Shown: piece by piece, positions 41,509-50,515 of the stretch
Numbering within the stretch: the first letter of the stretch is position 1
Layout: every line of letters starts with the position of its first letter
Assembly: GCA_020633235.1 (NCBI GenBank)
Contig: JACKEA010000005.1
Span: 815,610 to 879,609, forward strand
Origin: Polyangiaceae bacterium
GTDB taxonomy: Bacteria; Myxococcota_A; Polyangia; Polyangiales; Polyangiaceae
Reading direction: 5' to 3'
Length of the DNA: 64,000 nucleotides
Position numbers and translations under genes: made by a program
The notes under the pieces: generated by a model
What the model was told of the DNA's origin: nothing
Databases searched by the model: none
Seen by the model: the letters and a program-made list of their open reading frames with translations, nothing else

Positions 41509-41989
41509 AGGTGGCGACGGACACGCGCGTCAGACGGAGCGCCTTTTCCAGCTCCGACGGCGCAATCTCGATCAGGAAGCCGCGCTTGCCGCCGTTCAAG
41601 TAGATGACTGGCAGCTCCACGATGCTGGCCTCGACGTACACCAAAAGCCGCTTCTTGGTCCCGAGCGGGGAGGTCCCGCCCACCTTGTAGCCCGTGTGGC
41701 GTTCCGCGACTTCCGGAGAGCAGGGCTCGATGCGTTTCTTGCCGAGCTCCCGCGCGAGCTTCTGCGTCGACACCTGGCAGTCCCCGTGCATCAGCACGAT
41801 GAGCGGCTGGCGCGCTTCGTCCTCCATCACCAGGGTCTTCACCACCGCGTGCTCGTCCACCCCCAGGCACTCGCTGGCTCGGGTGGTCCCACCCTTGTCC
41901 ACGTAGTCATAGGGCCGTTCCACGTACGCCGCGCCGGCGGCGCGCAACGCGCGGATGGCGGGAGTGACCGGAGACTTGTCCTTCTTCAT
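41507..41989 (-). CDS. ybaK: YbaK-type aminoacyl-tRNA (Cys-tRNA-Pro) deacylase
   Basis: 160 aa. The editing-domain fold is visible: ERPYDYVDKGGTTRASECLG, AVVKTLVMEDEARQPLIVLM, GDCQVSTQKLARELGKKRIE and GYKVGGTSPLGTKKRLLVYV, the last two being the conserved substrate-site loops (GGTSPLG). It hydrolyses mischarged Cys-tRNA-Pro or related aminoacyl-tRNAs. The ATG overlaps the uvrA stop by four bases (ATGA), so the two genes are translationally coupled although they are functionally unrelated. The stop is followed by a 20-bp dispersed repeat. Confidence 0.92.
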   Translation of the reverse strand: MKKDKSPVTPAIRALRAAGAAYVERPYDYVDKGGTTRASECLGVDEHAVVKTLVMEDEARQPLIVLMHGDCQVSTQKLARELGKKRIEPCSPEVAERHTGYKVGGTSPLGTKKRLLVYVEASIVELPVIYLNGGKRGFLIEIAPSELEKALRLTRVSVAT

Positions 41990-44838
41990 CGCTTCTTGCG
42001 CCGTGGCGGAGGCTTCGGTTCGGGCAGCACGCTCTTCAAATATTGCCCGGTGTGGGACGCCGCCACGGTCGCAACCTGTTCCGGCGTACCGCTGGCGACG
42101 AGCTCGCCCCCGGCGGGCCCGCCCTCTGGCCCGAGATCCACGATGTAGTCGGCCGTCTTGATCACGTCCAGGTTGTGCTCGATGACGATCACCGTGTTGC
42201 CGGCGTCCACGAGGCGGTGCAGCACCTCGAGCAGCTTCTTCACGTCGTCGAAGTGAAGGCCGGTGGTGGGCTCGTCCAAGATGTAGACCGTGCGGCCCGT
42301 CGCGCGACGGGACAGCTCCCGCGCCAGCTTGATGCGCTGCGCCTCGCCGCCGGAGAGCGTGGGCGACGGCTGCCCCAGGTGCAGGTAGTCGACGCCGACC
42401 TCGGCCAGCAGCGTCAGGGGCTCCCGCACCTTGGGGTGGGCCGAAAACAGCTCGATCGCCTCGGACACCGTCAGCTCCAGGACGTCCGCAATGGAGCGAT
42501 CCTTGTAGCGCACCCTGAGCGTCGCTTCGTTGAAACGGCGCCCCTTGCACTCCTCGCAGGTGACGAACACGTCCGAGAGGAAGTGCATCTCGATCTTGCG
42601 AACGCCGTCTCCCTCGCAGGCTTCGCAGCGGCCGCCCTTCACGTTGAAGGAAAAGCGTCCCGGCGTGTAGCCGTGGAGCCGCGCTTCCGGCAGCTCGGCG
42701 AAGAAGCGCCGGATCTCGTCGAACACCTTGATGTACGTCGCGGGGTTGCTGCGCGGCGTGCGCCCGATCGGACGCTGATCGATGTCGATGACCTTGTCCA
42801 CGGCGCCGATGCCGGTGAGCTTGTCATGGCGCCCGACGCGAACCGTGCTCTCGGTCAGAGCTTCCGCAAGGGCCGGATACAGGATGTCCGTCACCAGCGT
42901 GGACTTGCCCGCGCCGGACACGCCAGTCACTGCCGTGAGCACACCCAGGGGGAAACGGACGTCGATACCGGCGAGGTTGTTCTCCCGGGCGCCGTACACC
43001 TCGAGAAAACCGCTCGGCTCGCGGCGGGCGTTCGGGATCGCCACCTGCTCCCGTCCGGCGAGGTACGCCCCGGTGAGCGAGCCCCGGCAACGCTCGAGGC
43101 TCTTGGGCGTGCCGGCGTGCACCACCTTGCCGCCGCGCACTCCTGCGCCGGGCCCGAAATCGATCACGTGGTCCGCCGCTCGAATGGTGTCCTCGTCGTG
43201 CTCCACCACCACCACGGTGTTGCCGATGTCGCGCAAGCGTTCGAGGGTCGAGAGCAGCCGCCGATTGTCTCGCTGGTGCAGCCCGATGCTGGGCTCGTCC
43301 AAGATGTAGATCACCCCGGTGAGGTCCGAGCCGACCTGGCTCGCCAGGCGAATGCGCTGGGATTCCCCGCCCGAGAGGGTGGGACCGGCGCGATCCAGCG
43401 ACAGGTATCCGAGCCCCACGGCGGCGAGGAATCCGAGGCGACTCTTGATCTCCTTCAGCACCTCCTCGGCGATCTCCTTGTTGGCACCGGTGAGCCGCAG
43501 CGTGGCGAAGAACTCCAGCGCCTGGTCCACGGTCATGGCGGACACGTCCACCAGACTCTGCTCGCCCACGCGCACCGCCGCGCTCTCGGCCCGCATGCGC
43601 GAGCCCTTGCAGGAAGCGCAGGGAGCGTCCCCCATGAAGCGTGCGTACCAGCGCTTGGCCCGCTCCGACTGCGTCTGGGCGAAGCGCCGCATCAAGCGGT
43701 TCACCAACCCCTCCCAGGTCACCTCCAGGTTGCCGGAGCCCGAGCGGCTCTTCCAGCGCACGGTGTAGGTCCGGTCCCCCGTGCCCCACAGCATGTTCTC
43801 GCGCTGCTTCTTGGTGAGCTTCTTCCACGGCTTGTCCATGGGGATGCCCAGGTGGCGAAGCAGCTGCGCGCGAAACCCGTGGGCCCACCCCGTCTTGCTC
43901 GAGACGTCCGCACCCCAAGGTGCGACAGCGCCCTGGTCGATGGTCAGGCTCTCGTCCGGCACCAGCCGCGCAGGATCGATGGACATGCGCGTGCCGAGCC
44001 CGTTGCATTCGCCGCACATGCCTTGGGGGCTGTTGAAGGAGAACGCCTGGGGCGTGAGCTCGGGGAAGGAGATCCCGCAGCGGGTGCAGGCGGTCTTCTC
44101 CGAGAAGGTCTGCTCGCGCTCGCCAGACAGGGCGATCAGCGTCCCCTCCCCCAGCCCGAGGGCGTGCTCCACGCTCTCCGTGAGCCGCGATGCCACGTCC
44201 GGACCGAGCACGATGCGATCGACCACGGCCTCCACCGTGTGCTTCTTGCGCTTCTCCAGCGCCTCCAGACCACCGAGGTCCACGATCTCGCCGTCCACCC
44301 GCAGCCGCACGAAGCCCGCTCGGCGCATGTCTTCGAGCAGCTCCCGGTGCTCGCCCTTGCGGTTCACCAGGATGGGCGCCAGCAGCACCAGGCGCGTGCC
44401 CTTCTTGGCCGCCCCCAGCGTCTTGGCGATCTGCTCCGCCGTCTGTGGAGTGACGCGCTCGCCGCACTGGTGGCAGTACTGCACACCGATGCGTGCGTAC
44501 AGCACCCGCAGGTAATCCGCGATCTCGGTGATGGTTCCCACCGTGGAGCGTGGGTTCACGTTGGTGGACTTCTGCTCGATGGACACCGCGGGCGAGAGTC
44601 CGCGAATGGTGTCGTAGTGGGGCTTGTCCATGCGCCCCAGGAACTGCCGCGCGTAGGCCGAGAGCGACTCCACGTAGCGGCGCTGTCCCTCGGCGTAGAG
44701 CGTGTCGAAGGCCAGCGACGACTTGCCCGACCCGCTCACGCCGGTGAGCACGACCAGCTTCTTCTTCGGGATCTTTACGTCGACGCTCTTGAGATTGTGC
44801 TCTCGAGCACCGGTGATGAGAACGTGGTCGAGCTCCAT
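41986..44838 (-). CDS. uvrA: Excinuclease ABC subunit A
   Basis: 950 aa, full length for UvrA, the damage-recognition ATPase of nucleotide excision repair. The first ABC half has Walker A GVSGSGKSSL. A zinc module, CTRCGISFPELTP ... GMCGECNGLG, lies in the first half; the second half has GVSGAGKSTLV and the zinc module CEACEGDGVRKI ... CEECKGRRF. Both signature motifs are present (TLSGGESQRIRLA and TLSGGEAQRIKLA). The ATG at 44838 starts the conserved MELDHVLITGAREHNLK; an upstream in-frame start was rejected. It is first in the uvrA-ybaK pair. Confidence 0.98.
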   Translation of the reverse strand: MELDHVLITGAREHNLKSVDVKIPKKKLVVLTGVSGSGKSSLAFDTLYAEGQRRYVESLSAYARQFLGRMDKPHYDTIRGLSPAVSIEQKSTNVNPRSTVGTITEIADYLRVLYARIGVQYCHQCGERVTPQTAEQIAKTLGAAKKGTRLVLLAPILVNRKGEHRELLEDMRRAGFVRLRVDGEIVDLGGLEALEKRKKHTVEAVVDRIVLGPDVASRLTESVEHALGLGEGTLIALSGEREQTFSEKTACTRCGISFPELTPQAFSFNSPQGMCGECNGLGTRMSIDPARLVPDESLTIDQGAVAPWGADVSSKTGWAHGFRAQLLRHLGIPMDKPWKKLTKKQRENMLWGTGDRTYTVRWKSRSGSGNLEVTWEGLVNRLMRRFAQTQSERAKRWYARFMGDAPCASCKGSRMRAESAAVRVGEQSLVDVSAMTVDQALEFFATLRLTGANKEIAEEVLKEIKSRLGFLAAVGLGYLSLDRAGPTLSGGESQRIRLASQVGSDLTGVIYILDEPSIGLHQRDNRRLLSTLERLRDIGNTVVVVEHDEDTIRAADHVIDFGPGAGVRGGKVVHAGTPKSLERCRGSLTGAYLAGREQVAIPNARREPSGFLEVYGARENNLAGIDVRFPLGVLTAVTGVSGAGKSTLVTDILYPALAEALTESTVRVGRHDKLTGIGAVDKVIDIDQRPIGRTPRSNPATYIKVFDEIRRFFAELPEARLHGYTPGRFSFNVKGGRCEACEGDGVRKIEMHFLSDVFVTCEECKGRRFNEATLRVRYKDRSIADVLELTVSEAIELFSAHPKVREPLTLLAEVGVDYLHLGQPSPTLSGGEAQRIKLARELSRRATGRTVYILDEPTTGLHFDDVKKLLEVLHRLVDAGNTVIVIEHNLDVIKTADYIVDLGPEGGPAGGELVASGTPEQVATVAASHTGQYLKSVLPEPKPPPRRKKR

Positions 44839-44996
44839 GAGGAACGTCTGTGTGCCAGAGCGCGGGCTCGGCGCATAGCTCCCCGCACGCTCCCCTGCTG
44901 CCAAGGGTGTGGCAGCAGTCTGGCAGGACGGTGACAGGAGCCGCGAGTGCGGATTGGCGGGTGTCGCCCGCGACTTTTCGTTGCTAGAACCGCCGC

Positions 44997-45632
44997 ATGC
45001 TCAAGTCGTCCATCGCGCTCGCGGTGCTCCTGTCCCTCGCTGCCGCGGGCTGCAAGTCCGAGCCCACCAGCGAAAAGGCCAGCAGCCTCACACCGGCCAA
45101 GGCCACCGAGACGGCCCCCGCCGAGTTCAAGGCGCGCTTCACCACCTCCAAAGGACCATTCACGGTAGAGGTGCATCGCGACTGGGCTCCCCAAGGTGCC
45201 GACCGCTTCTACAACCTGGTGAAGCTCGGGTTCTACGACGGCACGCGCTTCTTTCGCGTGGTGCCAGGCTTCGTCGTGCAGTGGGGCATCCACGGCGACG
45301 GCAACGCGGTGATGCAGCACTGGCGGGGTGCAGGCCTGCCGGACGATCCCGTTCGTCAGTCCAACACCGAAGGCACCGTCACCTTCGCCATGGCCGGAAA
45401 GAGCTCGCGCACCACGCAGATCTTCGTCAACCTGGCCGACAACTCGCGCCTGGACGAAATGGGCTTCGCTACCTTCGGCAAGGTCGTGGACGGCATGGAC
45501 GTGGTGAAGAGCCTGTACTCCGGCTACGGCCAGACGCCGGATCAGGCGAGCATCCAGAGCCAGGGCAACGCCTACCTCGAGCGAGAGTATCCGAAGCTCG
45601 ACTACGTGAAGAGCGCCGAGATCACGAAGTAG
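44997..45632 (+). CDS. Cyclophilin-type peptidyl-prolyl isomerase lipoprotein
   Basis: 211 aa with lipobox in LLSLAAAGC. After a linker of about 25 residues the cyclophilin fold begins (FTTSKGPFTVEVHRDWAPQG). Active-site segments are RFFRVVPGFVVQWG (catalytic Arg and Phe), TFAMAGKSSRTTQIFVNLAD (Gln-Phe) and FATFGKVVDGMDVV. It accelerates proline cis-trans isomerisation during folding of envelope proteins. It is transcribed alone, divergent from uvrA across a 158-bp gap, and is followed by a GC hairpin. Confidence 0.93.
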   Translation: MLKSSIALAVLLSLAAAGCKSEPTSEKASSLTPAKATETAPAEFKARFTTSKGPFTVEVHRDWAPQGADRFYNLVKLGFYDGTRFFRVVPGFVVQWGIHGDGNAVMQHWRGAGLPDDPVRQSNTEGTVTFAMAGKSSRTTQIFVNLADNSRLDEMGFATFGKVVDGMDVVKSLYSGYGQTPDQASIQSQGNAYLEREYPKLDYVKSAEITK

Positions 45633-45659
45633 GGCGGCACGACGGGGCTCGCGCCGCCC
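45633..45659 (+). terminator. GC hairpin right after the cyclophilin stop, with dispersed repeat
   Basis: GGGCGGC and GCCGCCC form a 7-bp stem starting at the first base after the stop. No T tract follows. The right part (45641-45660) is the exact reverse complement of the 20-bp sequence at 41489-41508. Confidence 0.4.
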
Positions 45660-45813
45660 CAACAAGAGAAGACTCCACAGCCGGGCGGCTGAGCCGCCGC
45701 GCGGGCAAGGCGCGAGCGAGGAGCGCCCGGAGCGGAGGAACGCACCGGAGTGAGCAACGATGCCAGCGCGGTTGGATCGGCCGTGCGGCGACGCGAGGCT
45801 TTGAGACCCGCTC

Positions 45814-46368
45814 TTAGCTCGGCGGCGTGATCATCACGAAGGAGTAGCCCACGGCGGCGCGGCGCCCCTTGTTCAGGTAGCTGTGGCGCTGGTCTCCGCG
45901 GAACACGACGACGTCGCCGGGCGCCAAGCGGTAGCTCTCGCCGGACGCAGTGAGCTCGATGTCGCCGCTCTCGCACGCGAAGTACTCGCGAGTGCCGACG
46001 GTGTGCGGCACCCCCGTGAGGCGCCCGGACGGCGGCAGCTCGATGCGCTCGACCACGGTGCCGGGGACGGCGTCGGGCAACAGCGTGCTGACCGTGACGG
46101 AGTTTCGCGTGCGTGACGGCAAGCTCCCCTTGGGGAACTGCTTGACCTCGGCGCGCGGCGACGCCACCAGCTCCTCGAGCTGAACCTGAAGCGCGACCGC
46201 CACCGCGTGCAGCACGCCCAGCGTGGGATTCGCCATTCCAGATTCGAGGTTCGCCCAGGTGGCCCGCGGCAGCCCGGAGAGCTTCGCCATCTGCTGCTGC
46301 GTGAGCCCCCGAGCTTGGCGGAGCTGCCGGACGTTGTGAGCCAACCGTTCCGAGAGCCCGTCCGTCAT
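45814..46368 (-). CDS. XRE-family regulator with cupin domain
   Basis: 184 aa from ATG 46368. The N-terminal helix-turn-helix is clear (RQARGLTQQQMAKLSGLPRA, TWANLESGMANPTLG). After a linker the C-terminal half is a cupin barrel (GVPHTVGTREYFACESGDIE, LAPGDVVVFRGDQRHSYLN) that likely binds a small ligand or metal. Regulators of this build often control amino-acid or polyamine metabolism. It is divergent from the HAD hydrolase gene across 97 bp that include short inverted repeats (TGCCA ... TGGCA at 46388-46403), a candidate operator. Confidence 0.9.
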   Translation of the reverse strand: MTDGLSERLAHNVRQLRQARGLTQQQMAKLSGLPRATWANLESGMANPTLGVLHAVAVALQVQLEELVASPRAEVKQFPKGSLPSRTRNSVTVSTLLPDAVPGTVVERIELPPSGRLTGVPHTVGTREYFACESGDIELTASGESYRLAPGDVVVFRGDQRHSYLNKGRRAAVGYSFVMITPPS

Positions 46369-46465
46369 GAACACGACGCTACGCGCCTGCCAAAAGGCTG
46401 GCAATGGCGCCCGCGCTCTGGAGTGCGTGCTCCATGACTGGTTTCATCCTAGAGAACGCGCAGCG

Positions 46466-47164
46466 ATGATTTCCATCAACCAGCCCACGGTCGTGCTGTT
46501 CGATGTCGACGGAACCCTGATCGACTGCGGGGGTGCCGGACGGCGCGCCATGGAGGCGACCTTTCGGGAGCTCGACGCGAACACCGACGCCCTGGGCTTC
46601 ACCTTCGCAGGGCTGACGGACCGGGCCATCGTGCGCAGCGGCCTAAGGACCCTGAAGCGCGGCGACGACGACGCCAGCATCGACGGCGTCATCGCGCGCT
46701 ACCTAGAGCACCTGGCGGCAGAGCTGCCGCGCTCCGAGGGCTATCGCATCCTCGCCGGAGTGAGCGAGCTCCTCGGTCGGCTGGCGAGCATCGAAGGCTT
46801 GGTCGTGGGCCTCGGCACCGGCAACGTGGAGCCCGGCGCCCGCGCGAAGCTTCGTCGCGGCGGGCTCGATCGCTCGTTCGCCTTCGGGGGCTTCGGCAGC
46901 GATCACGAAGACCGCGCTCGGCTCTTGGAGGTGGGCGCAACGCGCGGCGCCGTCGCCCTGGACGTGAGCCGCGCCGCCTGCCGCGTGGTGGTCGTGGGGG
47001 ACACGCCGCGGGACGTGCGTGCCGCCCACGCCATCGGCGCCGAGTGCGTGGCGGTGGCCACGGGCGGCTACGACCAGGACGCGCTGACGAACGCCGGCGC
47101 ACGGCGGCCCCTCGCGGCACTCGACGCTCCAGAGGCGTTCGACGCCGTCGTGGGCGCGCTTTGA
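46466..47164 (+). CDS. HAD-superfamily phosphatase
   Basis: 232 aa. Motif I is LFDVDGTLID with the nucleophilic Asp; motif II is the Gly/Thr of GLGTGN; motif III/IV lies in VVVGDTPRDVRAAHAIGAEC. A helical cap is inserted after motif I. The size and cap resemble the phosphoglycolate phosphatase (Gph) branch, but the substrate cannot be fixed from sequence. It lies 45 bp upstream of the paired ArsA-like ATPase genes and may share their transcript; the divergent XRE-cupin gene may control it. Confidence 0.88.
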   Translation: MISINQPTVVLFDVDGTLIDCGGAGRRAMEATFRELDANTDALGFTFAGLTDRAIVRSGLRTLKRGDDDASIDGVIARYLEHLAAELPRSEGYRILAGVSELLGRLASIEGLVVGLGTGNVEPGARAKLRRGGLDRSFAFGGFGSDHEDRARLLEVGATRGAVALDVSRAACRVVVVGDTPRDVRAAHAIGAECVAVATGGYDQDALTNAGARRPLAALDAPEAFDAVVGAL

Positions 47165-47209
47165 GCCTTTTGCCCAGGCGCCAGGCGACCTAAGACTGAA
47201 GGTCGGCGC

Positions 47210-48058
47210 ATGTTCTCGGCGAACCAGCAGATCGTGTTCGTGACCGGCAAGGGCGGGGTCGGCAAGAGCACGGTGGCCGCGGCCCTGGCTCGGGCCGAGG
47301 CCGATCGCGGCGGACGAGCCCAGCTCGTGGAGTTCGAGGGCATGCGCGCCGCGGCACGCGCCCTGGGCAGCGAATCCGAAGGCGTGCGCACCGTCACGGT
47401 GGACTACCTCGACGCCCTCTCCAGCGCCATCGCCAGCATGATCTCGAGCCGCCTGCTGGCCAAGGTCATCGTCCGCCAGCGCGCGCTGCGACGCGTGATG
47501 CAGGCGGTGCCCGCCGTGCGTGAGCTGGTGGCCCTGGAACGGGTGCGCACCCTCGCAGCGGAGATGCCGAACGCCCGCGTGATCGTGGATCTGCCCGCCA
47601 CCGGTCATGCGGTGGATTGGCTGCGGGTGGTGGCCGCGGCGGAGCGGTTCCTGCGCACGGGGCCTGCCGCCAAGATGTGTCGCGCGATCCTGTCGGAGGT
47701 ACTGAGCCCGGAACGCAGCGCTATCGTGGTCGTCAGCACCGCCGAGCCGGTGGTAGCCAGCGAGACGGAGGAGCTCTGTGCGCGGCTGGACGGCGAGCTC
47801 GATCGCAAGCCGGCGCTGGTGATCGTGAACCGGGTGCCGCGTCGGCCGTCGGCAGAAGAGCTCGCGGCCGCCGCCGCGGAGCCACGCTTCGCCGAGCTCT
47901 GGACGGCCTTGGAAGCGGACGCCGCGACGCAGGCCGAGACCACGCTGGCCCTCGCTTCCCTGCGCGGCATCGCTGGCGCGCGGGTGGCGGAGGTGCCGGA
48001 TCTGTTCGCGGATCCGGAGCCCCGCACCTTCGCCAGGCTCCTGGGAGCGAGCACGTGA
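47210..48058 (+). CDS. ArsA/GET3-like ATPase, first of a tandem pair
   Basis: 282 aa. The deviant Walker A is GKGGVGKSTVAAALARA, the P-loop class of ArsA, GET3 and MinD. Switch regions are present (VIVDLPATGHAVDWL, VVVSTAEPVVASETEEL). A Lys-rich arsenic-binding segment is not seen, so arsenite export is unlikely. Paired ATPases of this class also occur in Actinobacteria and other Myxococcota with unknown role. GAAGG lies seven bases before the ATG. It overlaps the second ATPase by four bases (GTGA). Confidence 0.88.
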   Translation: MFSANQQIVFVTGKGGVGKSTVAAALARAEADRGGRAQLVEFEGMRAAARALGSESEGVRTVTVDYLDALSSAIASMISSRLLAKVIVRQRALRRVMQAVPAVRELVALERVRTLAAEMPNARVIVDLPATGHAVDWLRVVAAAERFLRTGPAAKMCRAILSEVLSPERSAIVVVSTAEPVVASETEELCARLDGELDRKPALVIVNRVPRRPSAEELAAAAAEPRFAELWTALEADAATQAETTLALASLRGIAGARVAEVPDLFADPEPRTFARLLGAST

Positions 48059-49125
48059 CTCGAGACGCGGCGCTCACGGTGGTGCTCGGCGGCGGCGGCG
48101 TGGGCAAGACCACGACCAGCGCCGCCCTGGGTCTGGCTCGCGCGCGCCTGGGCCGCCGGGTGCTGGTCGTCACGGTGGATCCCGCGCGGCGGCTGGCAGA
48201 CGCCCTGGGCGTGGCGATCGGCATCGAGGCTTGCGCCATCGAGGTCGACGGCACCACTCTGCACGCCCGCATGCCGGACTCGCGCCACTCCGTGGATCGC
48301 TTCGCCGAGTGGCTGTTCGAGGATCCCGCCGCGCGGGCGCGAGTGCAGGACAACGGCATGTACAAGGAGCTCCGAAACTCCCTGGCCGGCGTGCACGAGC
48401 TCATCAGCGTGGCCTTCGTGGATCACGAGCTCGGCAGCGGTCTGTACGACGAGGTCGTGCTCGACACCGCGCCGTCACGCCATGCCCTGGAGTTCCTCGA
48501 CTACCCGGCGCGCCTGGGCCGCATGCTGGAGGCCAAGACGTTGGAGTGGGTGGCGAGTCTCGCGCGGCTGGCCGGTGTGGCGCTCGACGCGCGGCCGGAC
48601 GATCGCGGGCTCTTGTCTTGGGGAAAGAAGCGCGTGGGCAACCTGGTGAGCCACCTGGTGGGCGCTGAGGCCATCCGCGACATCGCCGCCCTGTTCGCGG
48701 AGTTCGTGCCGGTGCGGGAGCGCTGGCTCGGGCTGGTCCGCAGCGTGGAGCAGCGCATGCGCGCCGACTCCACGCGCTACGTGATCGTGAGCGGCACCAG
48801 CGGCTCCTCTTTGGACGACGCGGAGTACCTGCTCGGCGAGCTCCGAGATCGCTCGCTCTCGCCCAGTGAGCTCTTGCTCAATCGCGCCGTGGACGCCCCG
48901 CCGGCATGGCTCACGGCCCTCGACGACGCCGACAGCCCGGTGCTCGCCCGCGCGCTCGATGCCTACCGAGCGGAGTATCGCGCGCGCGCGCTGCAGACGC
49001 GCATCGCCCGGGAGCGCCTCGACGACCTCGGCGGCGCTCGACTCCCGATCCGCGGCTTGCCGTCCCTCCGCACCAGCGATCCGCGCATGATCCTCACGTC
49101 CTTGGCGGACGCCCTCAAGGGCTGA
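48055..49125 (+). CDS. ArsA/GET3-like ATPase, second of a tandem pair
   Basis: 356 aa from GTG 48055. The P-loop is GGGGVGKTTTSAALGLA, with VVTVDPARRLADALG after it and VVLDTAPSRHALEFLDYP as switch II; these match ArsA/GET3 ATPases closely, more so than the first gene product. It is longer and has a helical region (about residues 155-260) where GET3 binds hydrophobic clients. The two gene products probably form a heterodimer, since this class works as dimers across the nucleotide. Its 3' end overlaps the convergent caspase gene by 11 bp. Confidence 0.9.
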   Translation: MTRDAALTVVLGGGGVGKTTTSAALGLARARLGRRVLVVTVDPARRLADALGVAIGIEACAIEVDGTTLHARMPDSRHSVDRFAEWLFEDPAARARVQDNGMYKELRNSLAGVHELISVAFVDHELGSGLYDEVVLDTAPSRHALEFLDYPARLGRMLEAKTLEWVASLARLAGVALDARPDDRGLLSWGKKRVGNLVSHLVGAEAIRDIAALFAEFVPVRERWLGLVRSVEQRMRADSTRYVIVSGTSGSSLDDAEYLLGELRDRSLSPSELLLNRAVDAPPAWLTALDDADSPVLARALDAYRAEYRARALQTRIARERLDDLGGARLPIRGLPSLRTSDPRMILTSLADALKG

Positions 49126-50344
49126 TGCGATCGCTCATCACCCACTCGTCCCAGTACGAGGGCCATCCCGGATAGGTGATGTAGTGGAACTCGCCGTCGG
49201 TCTTCAGCACCACGGCGTCCCACAGCTTGCCGCCCCAGGTGACCTTCAGCTTTGCTCCCTTGGGATATTTGCGAAAGCGCAAGGGGCCGACGCCAGCGTT
49301 GTCCAGCGTCTGATCCTCCGAGTGGTTGTAGAGATAAAAGCGCACCTCACTCTGCTTTCGCCCCGCGCGGCGCACCTCCGCGATGCGCTCGCTCTTGCCC
49401 CAGGACGCGAGCACGTAGCTGCCCGCCGCAAAGGGGCCCGTGCCCCGCTCTGCCGGCTCCGCCGTGGCCAGCACGGCGCGCTCGGAGACGCCCCGCGCGT
49501 GAAAGCCCGAGCGCTGCTTCTCGCGATACTTCATCTCGCTCGCGACGCGGGCACGGAGCTCGCCGAGATCCACCCGCCGATCCGAGTCGTCGTCCATCAG
49601 GCCATCCCCCCGGAGGCCGTCGATCACCGTCTGCGTGAAGGTCCAGTTCACCGTCGAGAGATTCGAGGCTTCCGCCGAGGTCAGGCTGACGGTGGGGATC
49701 TTCTTTGCGTCCGCCACGGCGTCCGCCACGCTGGCGAGCGTTCCCGAGTAGCAGCAATCCGCCATCAACAGCAGCTGCTTGCCGGAGAAGTGCGCGTTGA
49801 TGGACTCGGCGATCGACGACACCGCGAGCTTCTGATCGTAGGCGATGAAATACGGCTTGCCCTCGGCGTCCCTCGAGCCGTGCCCCGCGTAGTAGAAGAA
49901 CAACGTCGCGTCCGCCGGCGCGCGCTTCGCCACGTTCACCAACGCTCGCAAGATGGCGTCCTTGGTGGCCGCCTGGTCGAGCAAGAGCTCGACGTTCTTC
50001 GCGGGCACGCCGCGCGCACGCAACACGTCGTAGAGCTCCTGGTCCTTTCGCATCTCCGCCGACCAACCATTGACTCCCGGCTGGCCGAAGCTGAGCACCC
50101 CGGCGATCACGCCGTAGGTCCGCTCCCCCGCAAGCAACGCTCCTTCTGGTGTCGAGATGGGTCGTTCCGCCGCGGAAGCTCGCGGCGCGACCGTCGCGGA
50201 CGGAGCGACCGTCGCGGAAGACGCCCACGCCGGCACCTTGAACCCGGACGGCGCCGCCGCGGACGCCTCGCGCGTCCTCTCCCGCGAGCACGCGGTCAGC
50301 AGCAGCAACACGACGAGGACGAGCGCACGCACCACCCACAGCAT
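49115..50344 (-). CDS. Caspase-fold (C14) lipoprotein with chromo/Tudor-like C-terminus
   Basis: 409 aa from ATG 50344, with lipobox in LVVLLLLTAC. After a Ser/Ala/Pro linker, residues about 75-300 have the caspase/metacaspase fold: a strand at GVIAGVLSFG, catalytic His155 in YYAGHGSRD and Cys198 in MADCCYSGTL. The last 100 residues are different: ASWGKSERIAEVRRAG and then VTWGGKLWDAVVLKTDGEFH leading to a Trp/Tyr-rich end (GWPSYWDEWVMSDRI), a pattern of chromo-barrel/Tudor-knot domains. A caspase-like protease outside the cytoplasm with such a tail is unusual. It is 171 bp downstream of the UbiA gene on the same strand. Confidence 0.85.
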   Translation of the reverse strand: MLWVVRALVLVVLLLLTACSRERTREASAAAPSGFKVPAWASSATVAPSATVAPRASAAERPISTPEGALLAGERTYGVIAGVLSFGQPGVNGWSAEMRKDQELYDVLRARGVPAKNVELLLDQAATKDAILRALVNVAKRAPADATLFFYYAGHGSRDAEGKPYFIAYDQKLAVSSIAESINAHFSGKQLLLMADCCYSGTLASVADAVADAKKIPTVSLTSAEASNLSTVNWTFTQTVIDGLRGDGLMDDDSDRRVDLGELRARVASEMKYREKQRSGFHARGVSERAVLATAEPAERGTGPFAAGSYVLASWGKSERIAEVRRAGRKQSEVRFYLYNHSEDQTLDNAGVGPLRFRKYPKGAKLKVTWGGKLWDAVVLKTDGEFHYITYPGWPSYWDEWVMSDRISP

Positions 50345-50515
50345 GCCCCCCAGCGCACGCCCCGCACCACCAAAAACACGCCTCTCCCTGCCGCGCCGTC
50401 GTCCACAGAGCGAAACACGCACACCGCGCCGAGTCTCTCTGGGCACGGCCGCGGTCACGCGCAACCGAACCGCGCCGGGGATCGCGCCGCACCAACAACA
50501 AAACGGCAAGGGCCT

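Noticed and set aside
40951..41607. Plus-strand Pro/Ala/Thr repeat protein (APTPPV units)
   Set aside because: Reverse reading of the GATGGV minisatellite in the 41399 lipoprotein, which has a ribosome site, lipobox and Cys domain; the plus frame has none.
47210..49125. Arsenite efflux operon
   Set aside because: The ATPases are ArsA-like but no arsB, arsC, arsD or arsR is adjacent and the Cys-based arsenic site is not seen.
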